Notes: generated by a model from the sequence alone, not told the origin. Counted from the stretch's first letter, positions 22,736 to 36,217 are shown. The stretch is DNA of 64,000 bases from Ligula intestinalis (GCA_036362985.1 JAYGXS010000003.1:62950319-63014318); one strand, 5' to 3'. Made by a program: numbers and translations.

Positions 22736-24200
22736 CTTTGTATAAGTTTGATCATTGATCGAATACCAATGGGAATGCATTTAGGAAGATTTAGAAATAA
22801 TAATGACCTGCATTAGACATATTAGGCACTTAAAAGAAATATAGGAATAACTAAGTGTTTGTAACGAAAAATAAAATTTTTTCCACAATCCTGTGATTTT
22901 GCAGGCGTTAAAAGAGCTTTAAATTAGAACAATAAATTTAGGTATTGTGTTTAATTGAAAATTTGAAGCAACCACTTTATATATATAGAAAGAACTTTTC
23001 GTTAGTCAAGATATTCTGTTTACTTTAATCTTACTGGATAAGTATTAATTGAATATCATCAACAAAAATGTGTCATAATTTTCCTTGTTTTTACTGTCTT
23101 CTGTGATAAATTTATAAATTCTGCATTTGTTCAACGTTTACACCAAAACCTTTTCAATAAGATAGATATAAAGAGCATTTACCGCAATAAAGTGTTTTTC
23201 GATATTAGTTTTAATAAATATGGCAACATTTTTGATAAGCAGAAATGCCTCAAAACAGCAAAGCATATTGTCGAGGGTAAATCTTGTCCGCACTGGAGTT
23301 GTGAAACATCTTTTCCGAAGATCAATTTAAACTTTTCATAAAAGGTAATTGCTTAGAAATTGCTTTGATTACATATTCGGCTAATGAACTTCTGCGTATA
23401 TTATTTTTTTCCGACGTAATGTCACAATGAAATTTGATACTTTTGAGAATTTATTTGAGTTTCCTGAAGATAAATGATTCAATTTGACTGAACATGAAAA
23501 AAATGTCTTTTCTCTTTATAATAGATTACCTTAGCATGAGTAAATCTATTTACATTTCAGTTAAAAACTGGCTAATTTAAAAAACTGGCCACATACATTG
23601 CCATTTTTTGAACTACTTATTATTCTTTCGTCTGTTCCGTGTGTAAATAAAGCAAAAGAGGAAAGTAAAGTAAACACAAACTATATTTCTTCAGGACTTA
23701 TATTTAATAAGGCTTTCTTTGTCTTAAATTTGCGAGAATATGTTAGACATTTGGTTTTTTTTGAAAGACATTTGAGGTTTATTGGTGCATTCAAACAAAT
23801 ACTCTTCTGCTACTGCACTTTGTGCAAAAAGTCTTCAGAGAATAGCTCAACATTATTTTCAAATACAAATCTCCAATGTTACTGCAAACAAATTTGGTCC
23901 CTTTTACTTGGCTTTACTTCAATCTGAACGAATTTGGATACACTTTTTCAGTTCTGGAAGGGATTTTTTCTATACCTATTTTACTTATTTTGGAGTTCCT
24001 TCTTAGTATTATCAACATTAAAATGTTTTTCTGTTTTCTCTTTCGTAAAAGCATAGGAAAATCCTTTCATATGAGACTGATCCAAATTTCCCAAAAACTA
24101 AAGGCCATTTCTCTTAATAAACCTAACATAAATGACCATTTAACTAAGTAAAAAGCTTTTGCAGCATTCAATAAACTGAATGAATCAAAAACGTGTTACT
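22736..24200 (+). repeat. AT-rich repeat R1, long copy
   Basis: The most complete copy with that at 36775-38235. Colinear landmarks: GATCATT near 22750, TTAGAACAATAAATTTA near 22925, AAACCTTTTCAATAAGATA near 23150, AAATGCCTCAAAACAGCAAA near 23245, the block around CATTGCCATTTTTTGAACTA near 23600, and the end near 24165 (GCAGCATTCAATAAACTG). The open frames inside (up to 109 codons at 23598-23927) are not conserved in the other copies and are not considered genes. It sits between two minus-strand pieces of PLE, as if inserted into a PLE 3' untranslated region. Confidence 0.75.
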
Positions 24201-24239
24201 AAATATATGCTCAATCACCAGGTCAAAGTTCATTATGAA

Positions 24240-24590
24240 CGTTGCATGGTCCTTGGCGATTACTGTATATGGGATGCAATTAATATGACACTGCACACTT
24301 ATGACAATGGACGGCTCCCCTGTCGAGGATTATTGCCCATTTCTGCGCCATTTGCTTGATTGTCGGCGTCCAGGCTGTGACCTGCTGAACTTTCTCCCAC
24401 GTGTTGGAACTGGACGTTATGATTGCTCGACCATCTGGCGCTAGCTTAAGACAACGCGTAGGCCTTTGTGTGCTCCTAGTGGCGACGTGTTTCAACAAAA
24501 TTAAGTCTCAGCACTGAAAAGGGATTAGGCAAGTCATCGCACTTGTTTTTAGACTGGGACCCGTGAACCATGACTCAAGTAATTCGTGGT
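24240..24590 (-). mobile_element. Penelope-like element, GIY-YIG C-terminal tail fragment
   Basis: The minus strand reads ELLESWFTGP (24585-24555), a hallmark of the region just after the PLE GIY-YIG domain. It is followed, after a frameshift, by DGRAIITSSSNTWEKVQQVT and AIILDRGAV and a stop near 24280. The same order occurs at 29990-30250 (+) and 44584-44900 (-). The 3' end expected about 150 bases downstream is displaced by repeat R1 to 22440-22700. Confidence 0.75.
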
Positions 24591-24599
24591 TCATACGAT

Positions 24600-25885
24600 T
24601 TTAATCTCTCGCAGGAATTTAAATCTCATCAAATTTTTATGTGTAGCCGGGTCTCGCCGAATGAACCGCAACTTCATAATTGGCATTTTTTCTCCACATT
24701 GCTACCCCATTATTGGCAATTCGCTCCTTGAGAAGTCTTATAGGACGCGGGGAAACCTAAAGTGTAAACGGTTTACACAGAAATCTACCTGATTAGGATA
24801 GAGGAATACCCTCTCCTGTGATATGAGCCTTGATGGAGTCAATTGTTGTAGCACGCATTTGTGAAATGTTTTGAAATAAGCTGTTGGACTATTCTGGTAT
24901 GTCAAACCATCGGATCTTTAAAAGTGCCTTTTGTTTCTAAGTTTGACCTTGCGTCTACATTGCGAAAACTTTCGCCGGATGAAAGTTCGTAAAACCAAAC
25001 TGCAAACCGCTCTTTTTTGATAAAAATGCCACTGGGAGCAGCGATTAGACATTTTACAGTCAGGGCCCATGGCAGATCAAAGAAGTGAATTAGCGCTACA
25101 CTTCAATTAAGTTTAAATCATGTTTTGATGCAAGGCAAGGCGCGACGATATTGTTTTAGGTACTATCGTAAAGCCGTCTTATATTTATAATGTGCTCTTG
25201 GTGTTTATAATTTTCGCCCCCAGTAACAGAAATTTTACAGAAATACAAACGTAAGTAGTGCAGTTGATAAGAATTGGGGACAATACCATTTATCCAGAGG
25301 GTGCCTTAACGATTAACACAAATAGCCTAACTTAAAAGCAGGACGTGTGCATATAGCAGGAGTCTCCTGCAAATAATTGCACGATTTGAATGGTTATCTG
25401 TTGCGTATTGTAGTTGAATTAATACAATACAGCGTTGATGGGTGTATAGTCGCACTAAAGTTGGTTTAATTTAAACATTTTGGTAGAAAAACATGATTCA
25501 GATGCGTTAATTGTGAGACTAAAGCAAATATTTTCCGCCAGTTGTGATGAAGATCGCATCACGAGTACTTTGGTTACTTCTGAAGTTGCATCAGAGTACT
25601 GGAAACGTATACAATACATTTTAAAGGCCAGCAGACGTAAGGAGGAACATAAAGTATAACAGAAAAAATGGGTGTGCAAAAATAAAGGTGTGCGGGGTAG
25701 GAATAGCCTGCACCTCAAAAATACTAAGTTCTTGCAGTTCTAAATAATATTATTGCTAAAAATGTATGAATAAACTTGATAACTATCATTTTTAATTAAG
25801 ATTTAGAGAACTTGACATTTAAAAAGTAGTTGTTATCTTCTTGCAAAAAACATAAACCAATTTATATATTATTAGACATGCTAAC
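24600..25885. other. AT-rich stretch, nothing recognised
   Basis: No protein motif or repeat was recognised. Confidence 0.45.
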
Positions 25886-28440
25886 TTGAGCACGACAAAC
25901 AGCCGTAGTGGAGAAAGCTGCATCTATGTTAAGCAACCTTTTAGATTTCTGCCGTCAGACCATCCACAAATTACAGTGGAAGAAGACAGCTGTTGCCCTC
26001 GAGTTGCTTTGAAGAATAAGTGCTGCGTAAATTGCTATGTCTATCGTCCACCGAACGTCATTTCGGGATACGATCTTTGTCCATCGCAGACACTTCACGC
26101 TGCGGCTGACTTAAATTTTAAGTACTGCTTGATTACAGGTGCCTCCATTCTTTTTGAAGTACGATGACTTTCAACCTCCAGTCCAGCCAAGTTCAAGGAC
26201 TTCTTTGAAGCCGTAGATATCAGAATTTGGGACAAAGTAGTGGATTATTCTCACCCGAGGATCAGGCATACTTGGTAAAGTTTTCTGCAGAGTTTGCTAA
26301 GCATCATTGGTTTTAGCTTTAGACTCGCTTGGGATTTCATATCATGCCAAATTTGTTTATACACTTGACCTAGAAGCCAGGGAAAAGTTTTGCAAAGTAA
26401 TATATTTCTCTGAATGATTCATAATCAGCAGATTTGGCAGAATTATTGACAAATCTACCTTCCACGAGTGGTTTGACCGCTTTCTACGGTTGAATGTGAA
26501 GGTATGTTAAAAGTTTTAAATCCACTCGTTGCTCGTTTTCTTTACTGTAAAAAACAATTTATGTCCTAGATGAAGTCTACCTCGCCTGTCGTCCAGGCGT
26601 AGGTTGCGTACACTCTAATGTGATTTGATTACACAAAAAGACCTCGATCCGCCTTATCTTTGAGTAAAATTAGAGGTTGCACGAACAGGTTCAGCTAGCC
26701 AACAAAGCCGGCTTTGCCAAAAAACCTTTCGTTGAATTTTGCGAAACTTTTTTCCCGTACAGTAAAAATTTATAAAAAACGTGCTATACGATATTTTCCA
26801 AAGCCCTTGGAAACCCCATAGCTAACGCCAAGTTGAAGACAGACAGCTGCAACGCTTTCTTGTTCAGATCGTTTTTGAAATTTCGGTCTGTCTACTTCCG
26901 ACCATTCCAGTTTGGACCGATGCCGTCGTCTAAACCGTAACTTCTTTCCTCTGGGACTTGACCTTAGGCATTCGACGTTTTCGTCAACTTCATAGTCCTG
27001 AAGCAACACTCTAAAGGCTGGCGCAAATGACATTTTCTGTCCCTTTCGTGCGAGATATTTAATTTTGCTCTCGAAAACGAAACATTTTCAATTTTTTAGA
27101 AGTAATCGCACATTACGCCTATACCCAAGCACGGCCGATCTACGTCCTTTGACCACCTTGGGCCAATAAAGGCAATCCTCGCAGCCTCAAAGATGTCGAA
27201 GAGCTCGATCAAAGACAAGATGATACTTCACCTAATCGAGAAAACCCTACTTAATACGACTCAGCATTCGTATCTCCAAAAAACACATTGTGACACTTTT
27301 CAACTCTCCTTGTCTGCTCATTTTCTACGATCATAAAACAATGTTTTTGCACTTTACACCATGTATTTTGATTTGAATAATGCTTTTGATCGAGTTGATC
27401 ATGATTTCCTTCACCTAAAACCTGCCTTTTTTGACAAAGGCAAACAGCTTCTGAATTTACTATTCCCCTACTGGGATGTTCCGCCACAACGAGCTAAATT
27501 TTTTCAATGTTGTCTACAACTCCACACAGGTGAGGAGTAGAGTTATTCAGGGTGGCATGTTTAGCTCGCTCTTATTTTGCCTTTTCTAAATGACATTTCC
27601 GGTTTTATTTCACCATGGTCGGCCCTTTAGGTATAGTATGCCTTTGAAGCAATTGAATATTTTGCCCATTGTTATAAGCCGACGGATCGCAACATCCTGT
27701 TTGATCTCTTAAAAATGATCTCTAGGCCTTTGCCCAGTGGTGATGCCCACGGCGCCTTTCCCTTTCTTGTCAAAAATTTTCCGTCATTACTGGTGATAAC
27801 GATCATCTTCTTCAACAAAGCATAGACGGAAACGACCTTAATGTGCTCAGAACCTTGACAGATCTGGGTCTATCGTATCCTGTTCCAGTGGTCTTAGGCT
27901 TTCAGAGCATTGGGCCATGATTTTCTCCAAAGCACGCCGAACTTCTGAACTTATCCATTGAAATCTCAAACCTGTCAATATTAGAACCAGTCTTTATCAT
28001 GTGTATGCCAGGCACAGTCTAGAATACTGTTTGTTTCTGTCTAACCTTCTGCGCGCTAATGTACAGAAGAAAATAGATTTGTTCAACATTTCTTTAATAA
28101 AAGGGGTTTCTCTTCAGAACATGACAAACTTACTTACCTTGATCCGTTGTTACTTCTTAGATAAAAGAGGAGACTATTTTGCTGCTTGTTGTACCTTTAA
28201 TTCTCTTAGTACTCTGAGACTGCTTGACCATCCTCGGCGCATCAGCAACCATAATTTCGTTTTATTTATATTCCTGGCACGCACAGTTAGATGTCATCAG
28301 TTCTTCACGGTAAACGGCATTGTAATCTGGAATAAGCTTCCCAGAAATATCAAGATTCAGGGAAGTTATTCTTTGTTTATGAGCACTATCACCAGTTTAA
28401 TACATTCACGAATTTTGAGTGCTGACTCGATGTAGTTGTT
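25886..28440 (+). mobile_element. Highly degenerate jockey/CR1-type LINE (ORF2 remnant)
   Basis: The order of relics on the plus strand is that of a LINE ORF2. An endonuclease piece (25886-26170) reads VYRPPNVISGYDL and NFKYCLITG, where the expected GDFN is destroyed. RT pieces read FDLNNAFDRVDHDFLHLK (about 27360-27420; motif A region, DxxxAFD) and VIQGGMFSSLLFCLF (about 27540; motif B), and a YADD-type box has been lost near 27635. The open C-terminal domain is described separately. It is a different and much older family than the CR1-like pair at 6.6 and 12.4 kb. Confidence 0.8.
28001..28435 (+). pseudogene. C-terminal domain of the degenerate LINE reverse transcriptase
   Basis: A 144-codon open frame reads ARHSLEYCLFLSNLLRANVQ, then KGVSLQNMTNLLT, LRNHNFVLF-like ISNHNFVLFIFLARTVRCHQ, FFTVNGIVIWNKLPRNIKIQ and a serine-rich end. 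This is the usual thumb/C-terminal layout of jockey/CR1 reverse transcriptases (LEY...LLRAN, IWNKLP). There is no start codon of its own in context; it is the surviving open tail of the broken ORF2. About 145 residues of an expected 900 or so remain in frame. Confidence 0.85.
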
Positions 28441-29660
28441 CTTCCGCAATGATAATGTTTACGGACCATAAGCTATAGACCAGGCTTCATCCTGACAGCT
28501 CGCAACCATTCATCCAAATGCTGTTTTCTAGTGTGGAATACCAGTTTCAGAACACAACAGAGAGACTGACAACACTGTGCGTTTATGCCAACCCTTCCCC
28601 GCCCTGAAATACTATCACGCAACGAGCTGCAGTTTTTTTCTCTAAAAACACTAGTTACTGCCAAACAGTAGAAAAACCTTCGAGGTGTTTGCTCGAACGC
28701 TTGCTCGACCGCTTGCTCCATTCTTTAGTATTTATACCCTTTTACCTTGCCCGATTAAAATTTAAATAAGAGTTATGCACTTTATGTGAATTGTGGGGTT
28801 TAAAAGATCTGGAAACCATAAAATTAATGATATTTCATCTAAAAATAGTGATACCGGTTATAGGATCTATAAGTCCAATGTTCGGAACAGCTGTCTGAGT
28901 TTATTAAATCACAGTGGGAATGGCGTATGCCATACTCAGGTTGGTTTTGATAAGTCAAAAAGAAAATTTTCTTAACTGAGTATGGTGATATCAACCCAAA
29001 CTGTTGCCCATTGCGCATGCCTCAGGCATGGAAAACAATTTAAAGGATCAACAATCAGGAAATACACAGCTCCTGCCTGAATACTCGTTATTCCTAGTGA
29101 TTACTTATCGGGAAGCAGAAACGTACTGAATTTCAAAATTCGTATATTTAGCAATAAGCTTTGATAGGCCTTGTCTCAGGAACCGAGAAAATACACCAAG
29201 GCCTAAAAACGTGATAAACATGTGCTTTTTATACCTTTTTAATAGGAAGGTCTTAACAAGTTACGTGAAAAAGAACGGTCCGCCTAACCTCCTCCCTCAC
29301 GCAACAAATACGAAATTTCCATAGTTCGCAAGTTCGTTTTCATTGTAACTGTAGTGGCGTTAACGTAGATTACAGCCAAAACACGTTGGCCAGTAACCTT
29401 TTCACTCCATGCAGCCTACTCTCCTCAAAGTAAATAAATAAATGTATCAGTAGTGCAAATAGCTATTCATATATCCTTGCTCATACATGATTTTATTAAC
29501 GTAGGAATTGCCCAATAAGGCTGAAATGACTGCGTTTATAAAGTTGTTCGAGAAGTATGTGACTGTTATTATGTCCGTATACCCTTTTAACCGTGTTTGA
29601 CATCCGAAATTAGAGCAGCCGATAAGTATTCAGTTTAAATACACACATACATGAGTCTGT
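28441..29660. other. Non-coding stretch, nothing recognised
   Basis: No coding or repeat signal beyond short frames. Confidence 0.4.
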
Positions 29661-29666
29661 ATTTGA

Positions 29667-29775
29667 AAAGGTTTTATTTGGCTTGCAGTCTTGCAAGATA
29701 TTGTGAGGGAATGTTCGAAACTAGTGTAAAAACCCATGAGTATACAGACACCGCTTTGCTTATAAATAATGTCGT
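29667..29775 (+). repeat. Short direct repeat flanking a PLE/R1 block, left copy
   Basis: Shares TTGCAGTCTT near its start and CACCGCTTTGCTTAT at its end with 31430-31545, in the same orientation and with about 1.7 kb between the copies. The internal part is diverged. It may be a terminal or target duplication, or part of a longer repeat. Confidence 0.5.
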
Positions 29776-29779
29776 CTAC

Positions 29780-30440
29780 AGGATCTGGTGTAGTTGCGGG
29801 CAAGAAAATATGTAAGAGAAACTGTCAGGTTCCTGAAGACGCGAATTGTCGAAAAGGCGGCAGCATTGCTGGAAATGATGCCAATTATAAAGTTACGGCT
29901 CATTTTATGAGGCCCGGCCACACATTCAAATTTGATGAGGCCAAAATTCTTCTAAGAGGTGATAATCGGATGAGCTGAGAATAACTTGAGTCATGGTCCA
30001 CGGGCCCCCAATCCATCAACAAGCGCAACGATTCGCCAACTCCATATTTAAAACTGACATTCAATTTGGCCAAAGCAAGTCGTCACATGAGGAACGGGCA
30101 GGCCATCGCCCCATACTATAGCAGTATCGGAAGGCCATATGACCGGGCAATCATCACGCCGGAGTCCACCACGCATGATAAAAGGTCAGCAGGTCAGAGC
30201 CCGCATGCCATTTAACAGACCACCAACACTCAAGAAGGCAGTTATGGTTAATTTTCGTCCGATGTTTGCAGTAATTACTGTATCCTACAAATACTGCAAA
30301 CTCCTATGCATGTGCTACCCTATCGGCTATGGCTCTCTCAATATGCCTCTGATGACGAATCCGCGATGGACATCGAAACGTCAGGCGAATGAAAGTAATG
30401 TCAAAGCGATTGAGTTGTCTTCTTCTCTAAGTCTGATACT
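29780..30440 (+). mobile_element. Penelope-like element: GIY-YIG tail plus 3' end
   Basis: The frame at 29769-29978 ends with the downstream part of a PLE GIY-YIG domain (VTAHFMRPGHTFKFDEAKIL, then RGDNRMS). A frame-shifted ESW-type block follows near 29990-30010. After that come the GRPYDRAIITPEST-type tail (about 30130-30180) and, at 30349-30379, the stem-loop motif CTGATGA ... GAAAC. The conserved 3' tail (AGCGATTGAGTTGTCTTCTT) continues to about 30425. The catalytic GIY-YIG core is not recognisable. It is followed directly by repeat R1 in the same orientation. Confidence 0.8.
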
Positions 30441-30444
30441 GTCA

Positions 30445-31340
30445 TTACTTTGATAAATAAAGAATTTTATATGGTAGGTTACCTCTTAAAAATATTTAAA
30501 TTAGATACTCAGCTGACAAATTTCTGTGTATATTACCTTTTTCCAAGATAATGTGAAAATGAAAATGGGGACTTTTGACGAATTTGGAAATTTACCTGAA
30601 AATAAACTATTCAATTCGGCTGGAAATGAAAAAACTTACTTTTATCTTCATAGTAGATTATTTTCCGCCACAGTGGATTACTTTCATGATCTGTTATAAG
30701 CTTGTGGATGCAAAAGAGAGTGGCCACATTTATTGCCACTTTTTTCAAATACTAATTATTCTTCTGTCTGCTCCGTTTCTAACTTACGTATATGCAGAAA
30801 GTTTAGTGTCCAAAAATTATATTTCTGAAATAATAAAATTTACTTACGCATGCTTTACATCACCTTTGCGATAACATATTTTGACACTTTTGCTTATGTG
30901 CCATCCCAGCAGTGCGATAAGAAAGAGCGACTGAGATATGTTTGTTACTGTATTTGATGAAAAACACTTCACACTTTAGGTAAACATAGTGTTTAAAACT
31001 TAAACTATTACTTGCTTCTGGAAATAAATGCGATTCCTTACAAATGGCTCCACTTAACTTTGAGCAACTTTGGACTTTGTTTTCCAATTCTTAGAAAGGC
31101 ATATGTTTTAAACTTCCCTTAGTGATTTTAGAGTTTTTTCATAGCGCAATTCATATCAACAAAATGTTTGGTTTTGTCATAACGATTAGCATAGGAAATT
31201 CCTTCGATATGAGACTACTCCCGATTTCGCATAAATTAACGCCCATTACCCTTAGTAAACTTAACAAAAAGGGAAGTTTTCCTAACTAGAAAGGCTTTCG
31301 CAGCATTATATCTACCCAGTGGATCAAAATAACCTGATCA
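30445..31340 (+). repeat. AT-rich repeat R1, 5'-truncated copy
   Basis: Begins at GATAAATAAAGAATTTTATA, which corresponds to an internal point (about 19915) of the 19.5 kb copy. It follows the 22.7 and 36.8 kb copies through TGTGTATATTACC (30520), TATTGCCACTTTTTTCAAAT (about 30735) and the end GCAGCATTATATCTACCC (about 31300). Its left end abuts a PLE 3' end. Confidence 0.7.
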
Positions 31341-31429
31341 ACTATAGGCTAAACTACCAACTCGAATGTCGTCCTGACTTTTGTATACAGCACTCGGCAT
31401 ACCTTACAAACGTACATAAGTTTGCCTCC

Positions 31430-31545
31430 GGAAAGTTTCTTTGAGCTTGCAGTCTTTTCATATATTGCAAGAGAAGGGTATAAAGTATGTAGGGTATAGT
31501 ATGCAAACCCTTAAATGTATATACACCGCTTTGCTTATGAAATGT
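31430..31545 (+). repeat. Short direct repeat flanking a PLE/R1 block, right copy
   Basis: Partner of 29667-29775; see there. The common end is CACCGCTTTGCTTAT. Confidence 0.5.
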
Positions 31546-31549
31546 GCTG

Positions 31550-34500
31550 GGTTGAAGACACCATTTAAAACTGCGCATCTCGATAATGAGTCGAGTTGAC
31601 TCCCATGTCAATTTTTGGGTATATATGGTTAGGGAATTGAACGGTTTCGCCCACCGCCGTTTCGCTTCATTGCCCCGTGCTTAGTCTCGAGGGGAGGGCT
31701 TTTGAACCAATCTAAAAACGCAAAACCATTAATTTCCTTTCTCAGCATCCAACTTTCTACTCACGATAAACCAAAAGAAATTAAATTATGTATATTCCCA
31801 ATATGATAATTTTCAAGTTAGTCTTTCCCGTTATACCCGGTTTAGGGCTTTTGATGGGTAAACGCAATAGTGTTGCTGTCTTTAAATCATTTTTGCTGGG
31901 CTAGATAAAATGAAGTTGCGTAAGTGAGGTTTTAATTCGTATTCATGATATTCTGATTGATGTCACTAGGGTCGTGCTTAAGCCATATTTTCAGAAATGA
32001 CGCCAAGAATTAGTGTTGAATGATGATTTCACAGCAGGATTAATTGTCCCACGTTTGTGCCATTACCTTTAAGGTAACACACGAAGGATAAGTCAACTTA
32101 CTCACGCAGATACACCTCCATTAAATTTCATATTACCGCTAAGAAAAATGTGTCCATCTACTAAGAAATCATATTAAATAGAATGACCTCCAGTATTTAG
32201 GGTATATTTGGGTAACGCGAGCGTATACCCAGTGAAAAGCTTACCTATCCTAAATGTTTCTTAATTGAAGTGAATAGGTGAATTAAAAAAAGCAGTCGCA
32301 AAAAATACTGCGGTGTTGTAAGTGATCGGGTAACTTTCTTGGTCATAAAACTAGATAATGTATGATCTTTTGTATCCAAATAAATGTTCTTTCGATGACT
32401 GCTTGATCCGTGAGCGCCTTCAGCGCCTAAATATCTATTTCATAGTGGACAATGCGCATAAAAAACTATGCGCTGTATGCGCAAAGAGGAATTTTGCGAA
32501 TTTTAATGACGATGCTTCCTCCAGATGTGTTGCAACCATTTCATCACTGTTGGTCGTTAAACCTGGTATGGTCATTTTGCGCACCAGTCCAATGACTGGC
32601 TCGAACTATAACTAAGACCTGGGAATGAGCACAGAAATTGAAGGCGACTTTGCAAAATACAGTCAGACGTGCTCTAAACTATAATGGGCGCTAAAGGTCG
32701 TGGCGTGGAAAGTCGCAAACTGACGGGATAATTCGGACTACACGGCAAACTTAATAGGATTGGCTGATTGGCGGACTGAGAGTCAGGTTGCAATGACCCC
32801 TTTTTAATCTAGCCTCTATGGCACTTCTACTCCGTGGGATCCTAGTCAGGTGTGGCGGCGTGCTTAGGGGCGATTCTGACTGCGCCAGCAACTTGCGCCC
32901 TCTCTCGTCTCCTTTCTAGTTGACTTGGTAAAGAAATCGGTTCCAAATAGGGAGGAGAGCGAGAGAGAGCAGGTTTATTAAATGCATCACAAGTCTACTC
33001 TCATTAGAATCTAATTCACGCGCAATTTACCTCAGTTGCGTCCAGTCTGTTGCGTGGCAGGCGATGGAAATCTTTGAAATTGATTCTCAAACTATTTTTT
33101 GTCTGTAAAATATCTTATTTGCTAGTTTTATAGGACTGTATTTTCGCTTATTACATGTTCTTGACACAGGCCTGCTTGTGCAGATTTCTTGTAAGAGGAT
33201 CGCTTTCCGATTCTAGTAAAACGTTTGACATAATCTTGATGTTGCTCACAGGATATACCAACCTGATAAGCAAATGGAGCGCATAAAGTCAAATAAAAAT
33301 ATACTTCAGGGAATGTAAGCTGCATGCAGATTCGTAACCTGGAGAACGCGGGAAACCACTGATTTGATAAAAATCAGTTTTTAACAAATCCTTAAAACTA
33401 AAAATTGTCTTCCGACTTAGTTTGAAGCATAAACGGTCACGTGCATGGAGCAGGTATGTTATAAATTTCGCATGTATCCTCTTAGTAAAATACAACTGAG
33501 ATTACATCATTGTAGACAAAAATAAAAGCCTGTATACAGCCGACCACAAGAACATGAATTTTTAGGTCACTTACAGACGAAAGCTTTAAATCAGAAAAAA
33601 ATGGAATAAGCAATTGGACGTTGTGCTGGGAAATTGGGGCAGGCAAAATCCCCAGTCAAAGGAGGAAGTGACTCTGGAAGCCTAGTGCAAAAGGTTAGTG
33701 TCAGTGGCCTCCTGAGACTGGTATAGAGCCTCCACGCTCAGGAATAATGACCTTGCTCTCACTTTCGCACCCAAACTTCGATTTTTTGATTCACCGTAGT
33801 ATGCTGCCGCACAAGCCAGAACTTTAAGAATGTGTATAAGGCAAAGTCAGACATGAAGATTACGCTAACTAGCAGTTCCTCCTGGGAAATGCAATGGGAA
33901 CTCTATGCTTAATATAAATTTGGGATACCATTTGATACAATTTATCACCTCCGAGAAGGATAATCTTTCTCAGTGTAACAGGATAGCAAGCCAAACGCTA
34001 ACACGAACTGGTTAAGTAATAAATTTTCGATAAACACATCACACAGTTCTAGTCACTGAAAATGAAGTCCAACTATAACACAAAGGGGTGAACTTGTTTA
34101 TTTTTGCCGTAAAAATTGTCATGCAATGTACCTCAAAATCAGGGCATGACCTCAAAAGATATAAAGATGCAAAGACCTCAGCTTTACGTCAACTGAGGTT
34201 GCTGATGCACAAGCGTCCGAGGATTTGAATTCCCTCGTAATTGAAAACAGGATATGTTATGCTAATAAAGAACTAAAAGTGCGTTCTTCATGAAAACGTT
34301 CGACTAAACTAGTGGTAATAGAGTACCTGAAAAGTTAGCCTGTTATAGACATTATATGCTCCGTAATAAATTTTTAAGTTCTAAAACAAAACAAACATTT
34401 CGTGGATGAACTGCGTTAGCCTTAAGACGAAAACTTTAAGAGTCGGCTTGCGTATGTGTGACATGCAAAGGTTTTACACCGATACTTTTGCAACGTACTC

Positions 34501-36215
34501 GTTTAACTTTCTCCATTTAGGCCATTTATTTTAAAAGGATATGAGATATTATGCGTATGAAATTTTGAGAAATGTAGGAAGAACTGTTGGAAAGATCTGG
34601 TGCTCACATGCGAGTCAGAACAAGTCAACGAGTGGTCCATAGCTTTGCACTACAATTTGAAGTATGCAATTGATAATGGTAGAGATTCTTGTTGAAAAGA
34701 GGATGTTCATCATCCTTCAAAGTAGCTGAAAACTAAGCCAAATCTTTTTTTGGTATTACAGCCAGAAGACTTAGGGTTACCTGGTATGTGTCTTTTAACT
34801 TTTGACGTTCTATTAAATAAGCAGCTCAGTTCATTCGGTAACGAAATAAACTAACAGCTCAGGAAAGCTACCTTCAGTTGTAATTAAACGCTTTTTTGTT
34901 GTTTTGATGCTGAAAGCACGAAATGTCATCGATTCCTTAAAGCGGATACTTGTATATCCAACGCTGACTTTTGTGTTTACCTGGATAAAACTCACCAAGC
35001 AATTCCAAAGTGGTTTATTTTAATTGCCCTCACTTTGGGTCCCAATAAATACGACGGCATCGAAGCGGGACATATTGAATAGCCTGGAGTATTTGTAGCG
35101 CTCATAAGTGCGCATGAGCCATATGCTGGTTTTCCTAATTCAATATGCCATAACGTTTTTATGCGGCATCTGTTTCATAGCTTAAGCATTAGTTAATGAG
35201 ATCCATCCATCCATCCTGAACTAATACTCTATTACGTATTTTTTTCCAGTCTTTATAACGCTGAAGCATAATACCGGTCAAAGGCCTCGATGCATGGCCA
35301 GCAAAAATGTTCTTTTTTTAACGGAAGAGTCAGTCGGCGTCAGCTGGGCGGGTTAATTTGGATGATTGTTGAGGTTTTGAAATCTTCGCTTGGTTGCCCC
35401 TGGCATTTGACGAACGATTGTCCCATCCCCATGAAAACGATGGTCGCGTGGTTACTAGCGCTTAAGAAGGCACTCCGCGGCTTCTTTTCCTATCATTCAT
35501 AATTTAATTAGTTGACGTTGAGGCATCCCTCGAATCTCCTTTTGCATTCGCAAGCCCATCTTCGGCTAACTGGCCTTACTCGCGATGACTTAAATGATGA
35601 TTGGTCACAGTGCTTTCCCAGTATTTGCAAGCCACTGACGTTTGATAGTTTGGTTTGGTGGACTGTTAAAGAATGAGATAAGCTCAACGACTGCGGCGTT
35701 AAATTAAGGCTTATGGCCATATCTATTGGCCATAAAGCAGGATATGTTTAATGCATGAGTCCACCTACAGTTTGTCTGGTTTTATAAAATGATTTCAGGA
35801 ACAATGCACATAAATTGGAGCCTTGGGTGACGGGCAGCCCCATCTACGAGCATTTTTGTTAACGAGCAAGCTATAAGCAGAAGGTTTGTTTTGTTTCACG
35901 AGGTTTCCCGTAGTTAACGAATTGTCAGTGCATGTTTATGCATCTGTTTTTCGTCGCCGAGTCTTGCTCCGAGGCCGCGGTCCTCAGTCGCCTGTAACCA
36001 ATCGGCGAAAAGATGCAGTTTGATTGACTATGTTTTTCGTGACAAGCGTTTCACATGGCGAGCTTAGTGCCAGAACGAATTTGATTCATTATCGAGGGTT
36101 CCACTGTATAGTGACCAACTTTATCGGACAATATCCGCACCCGTCACACGAGTATGGTTCATTCAGGTCAAATATCAGTAACATATACCGTTATACGTCC
36201 AGTGGTAGTTAAATT
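31550..36215. other. Long stretch without recognised genes
   Basis: Mostly AT-rich. A GC-richer segment at 32640-32990 ends in a short GA tract (GAGCGAGAGAGAGCAG, about 32955) and looks like mobile-element sequence of unknown type. Open frames are short (under 86 codons) and carry no motif. Confidence 0.4.
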
Positions 36216-36217
36216 GC

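Noticed and set aside
23598..24151. Overlapping frames of 74-109 codons
   Set aside because: They lie in repeat R1; the homologous copies at 30.7 and 37.6 kb do not keep the frames.
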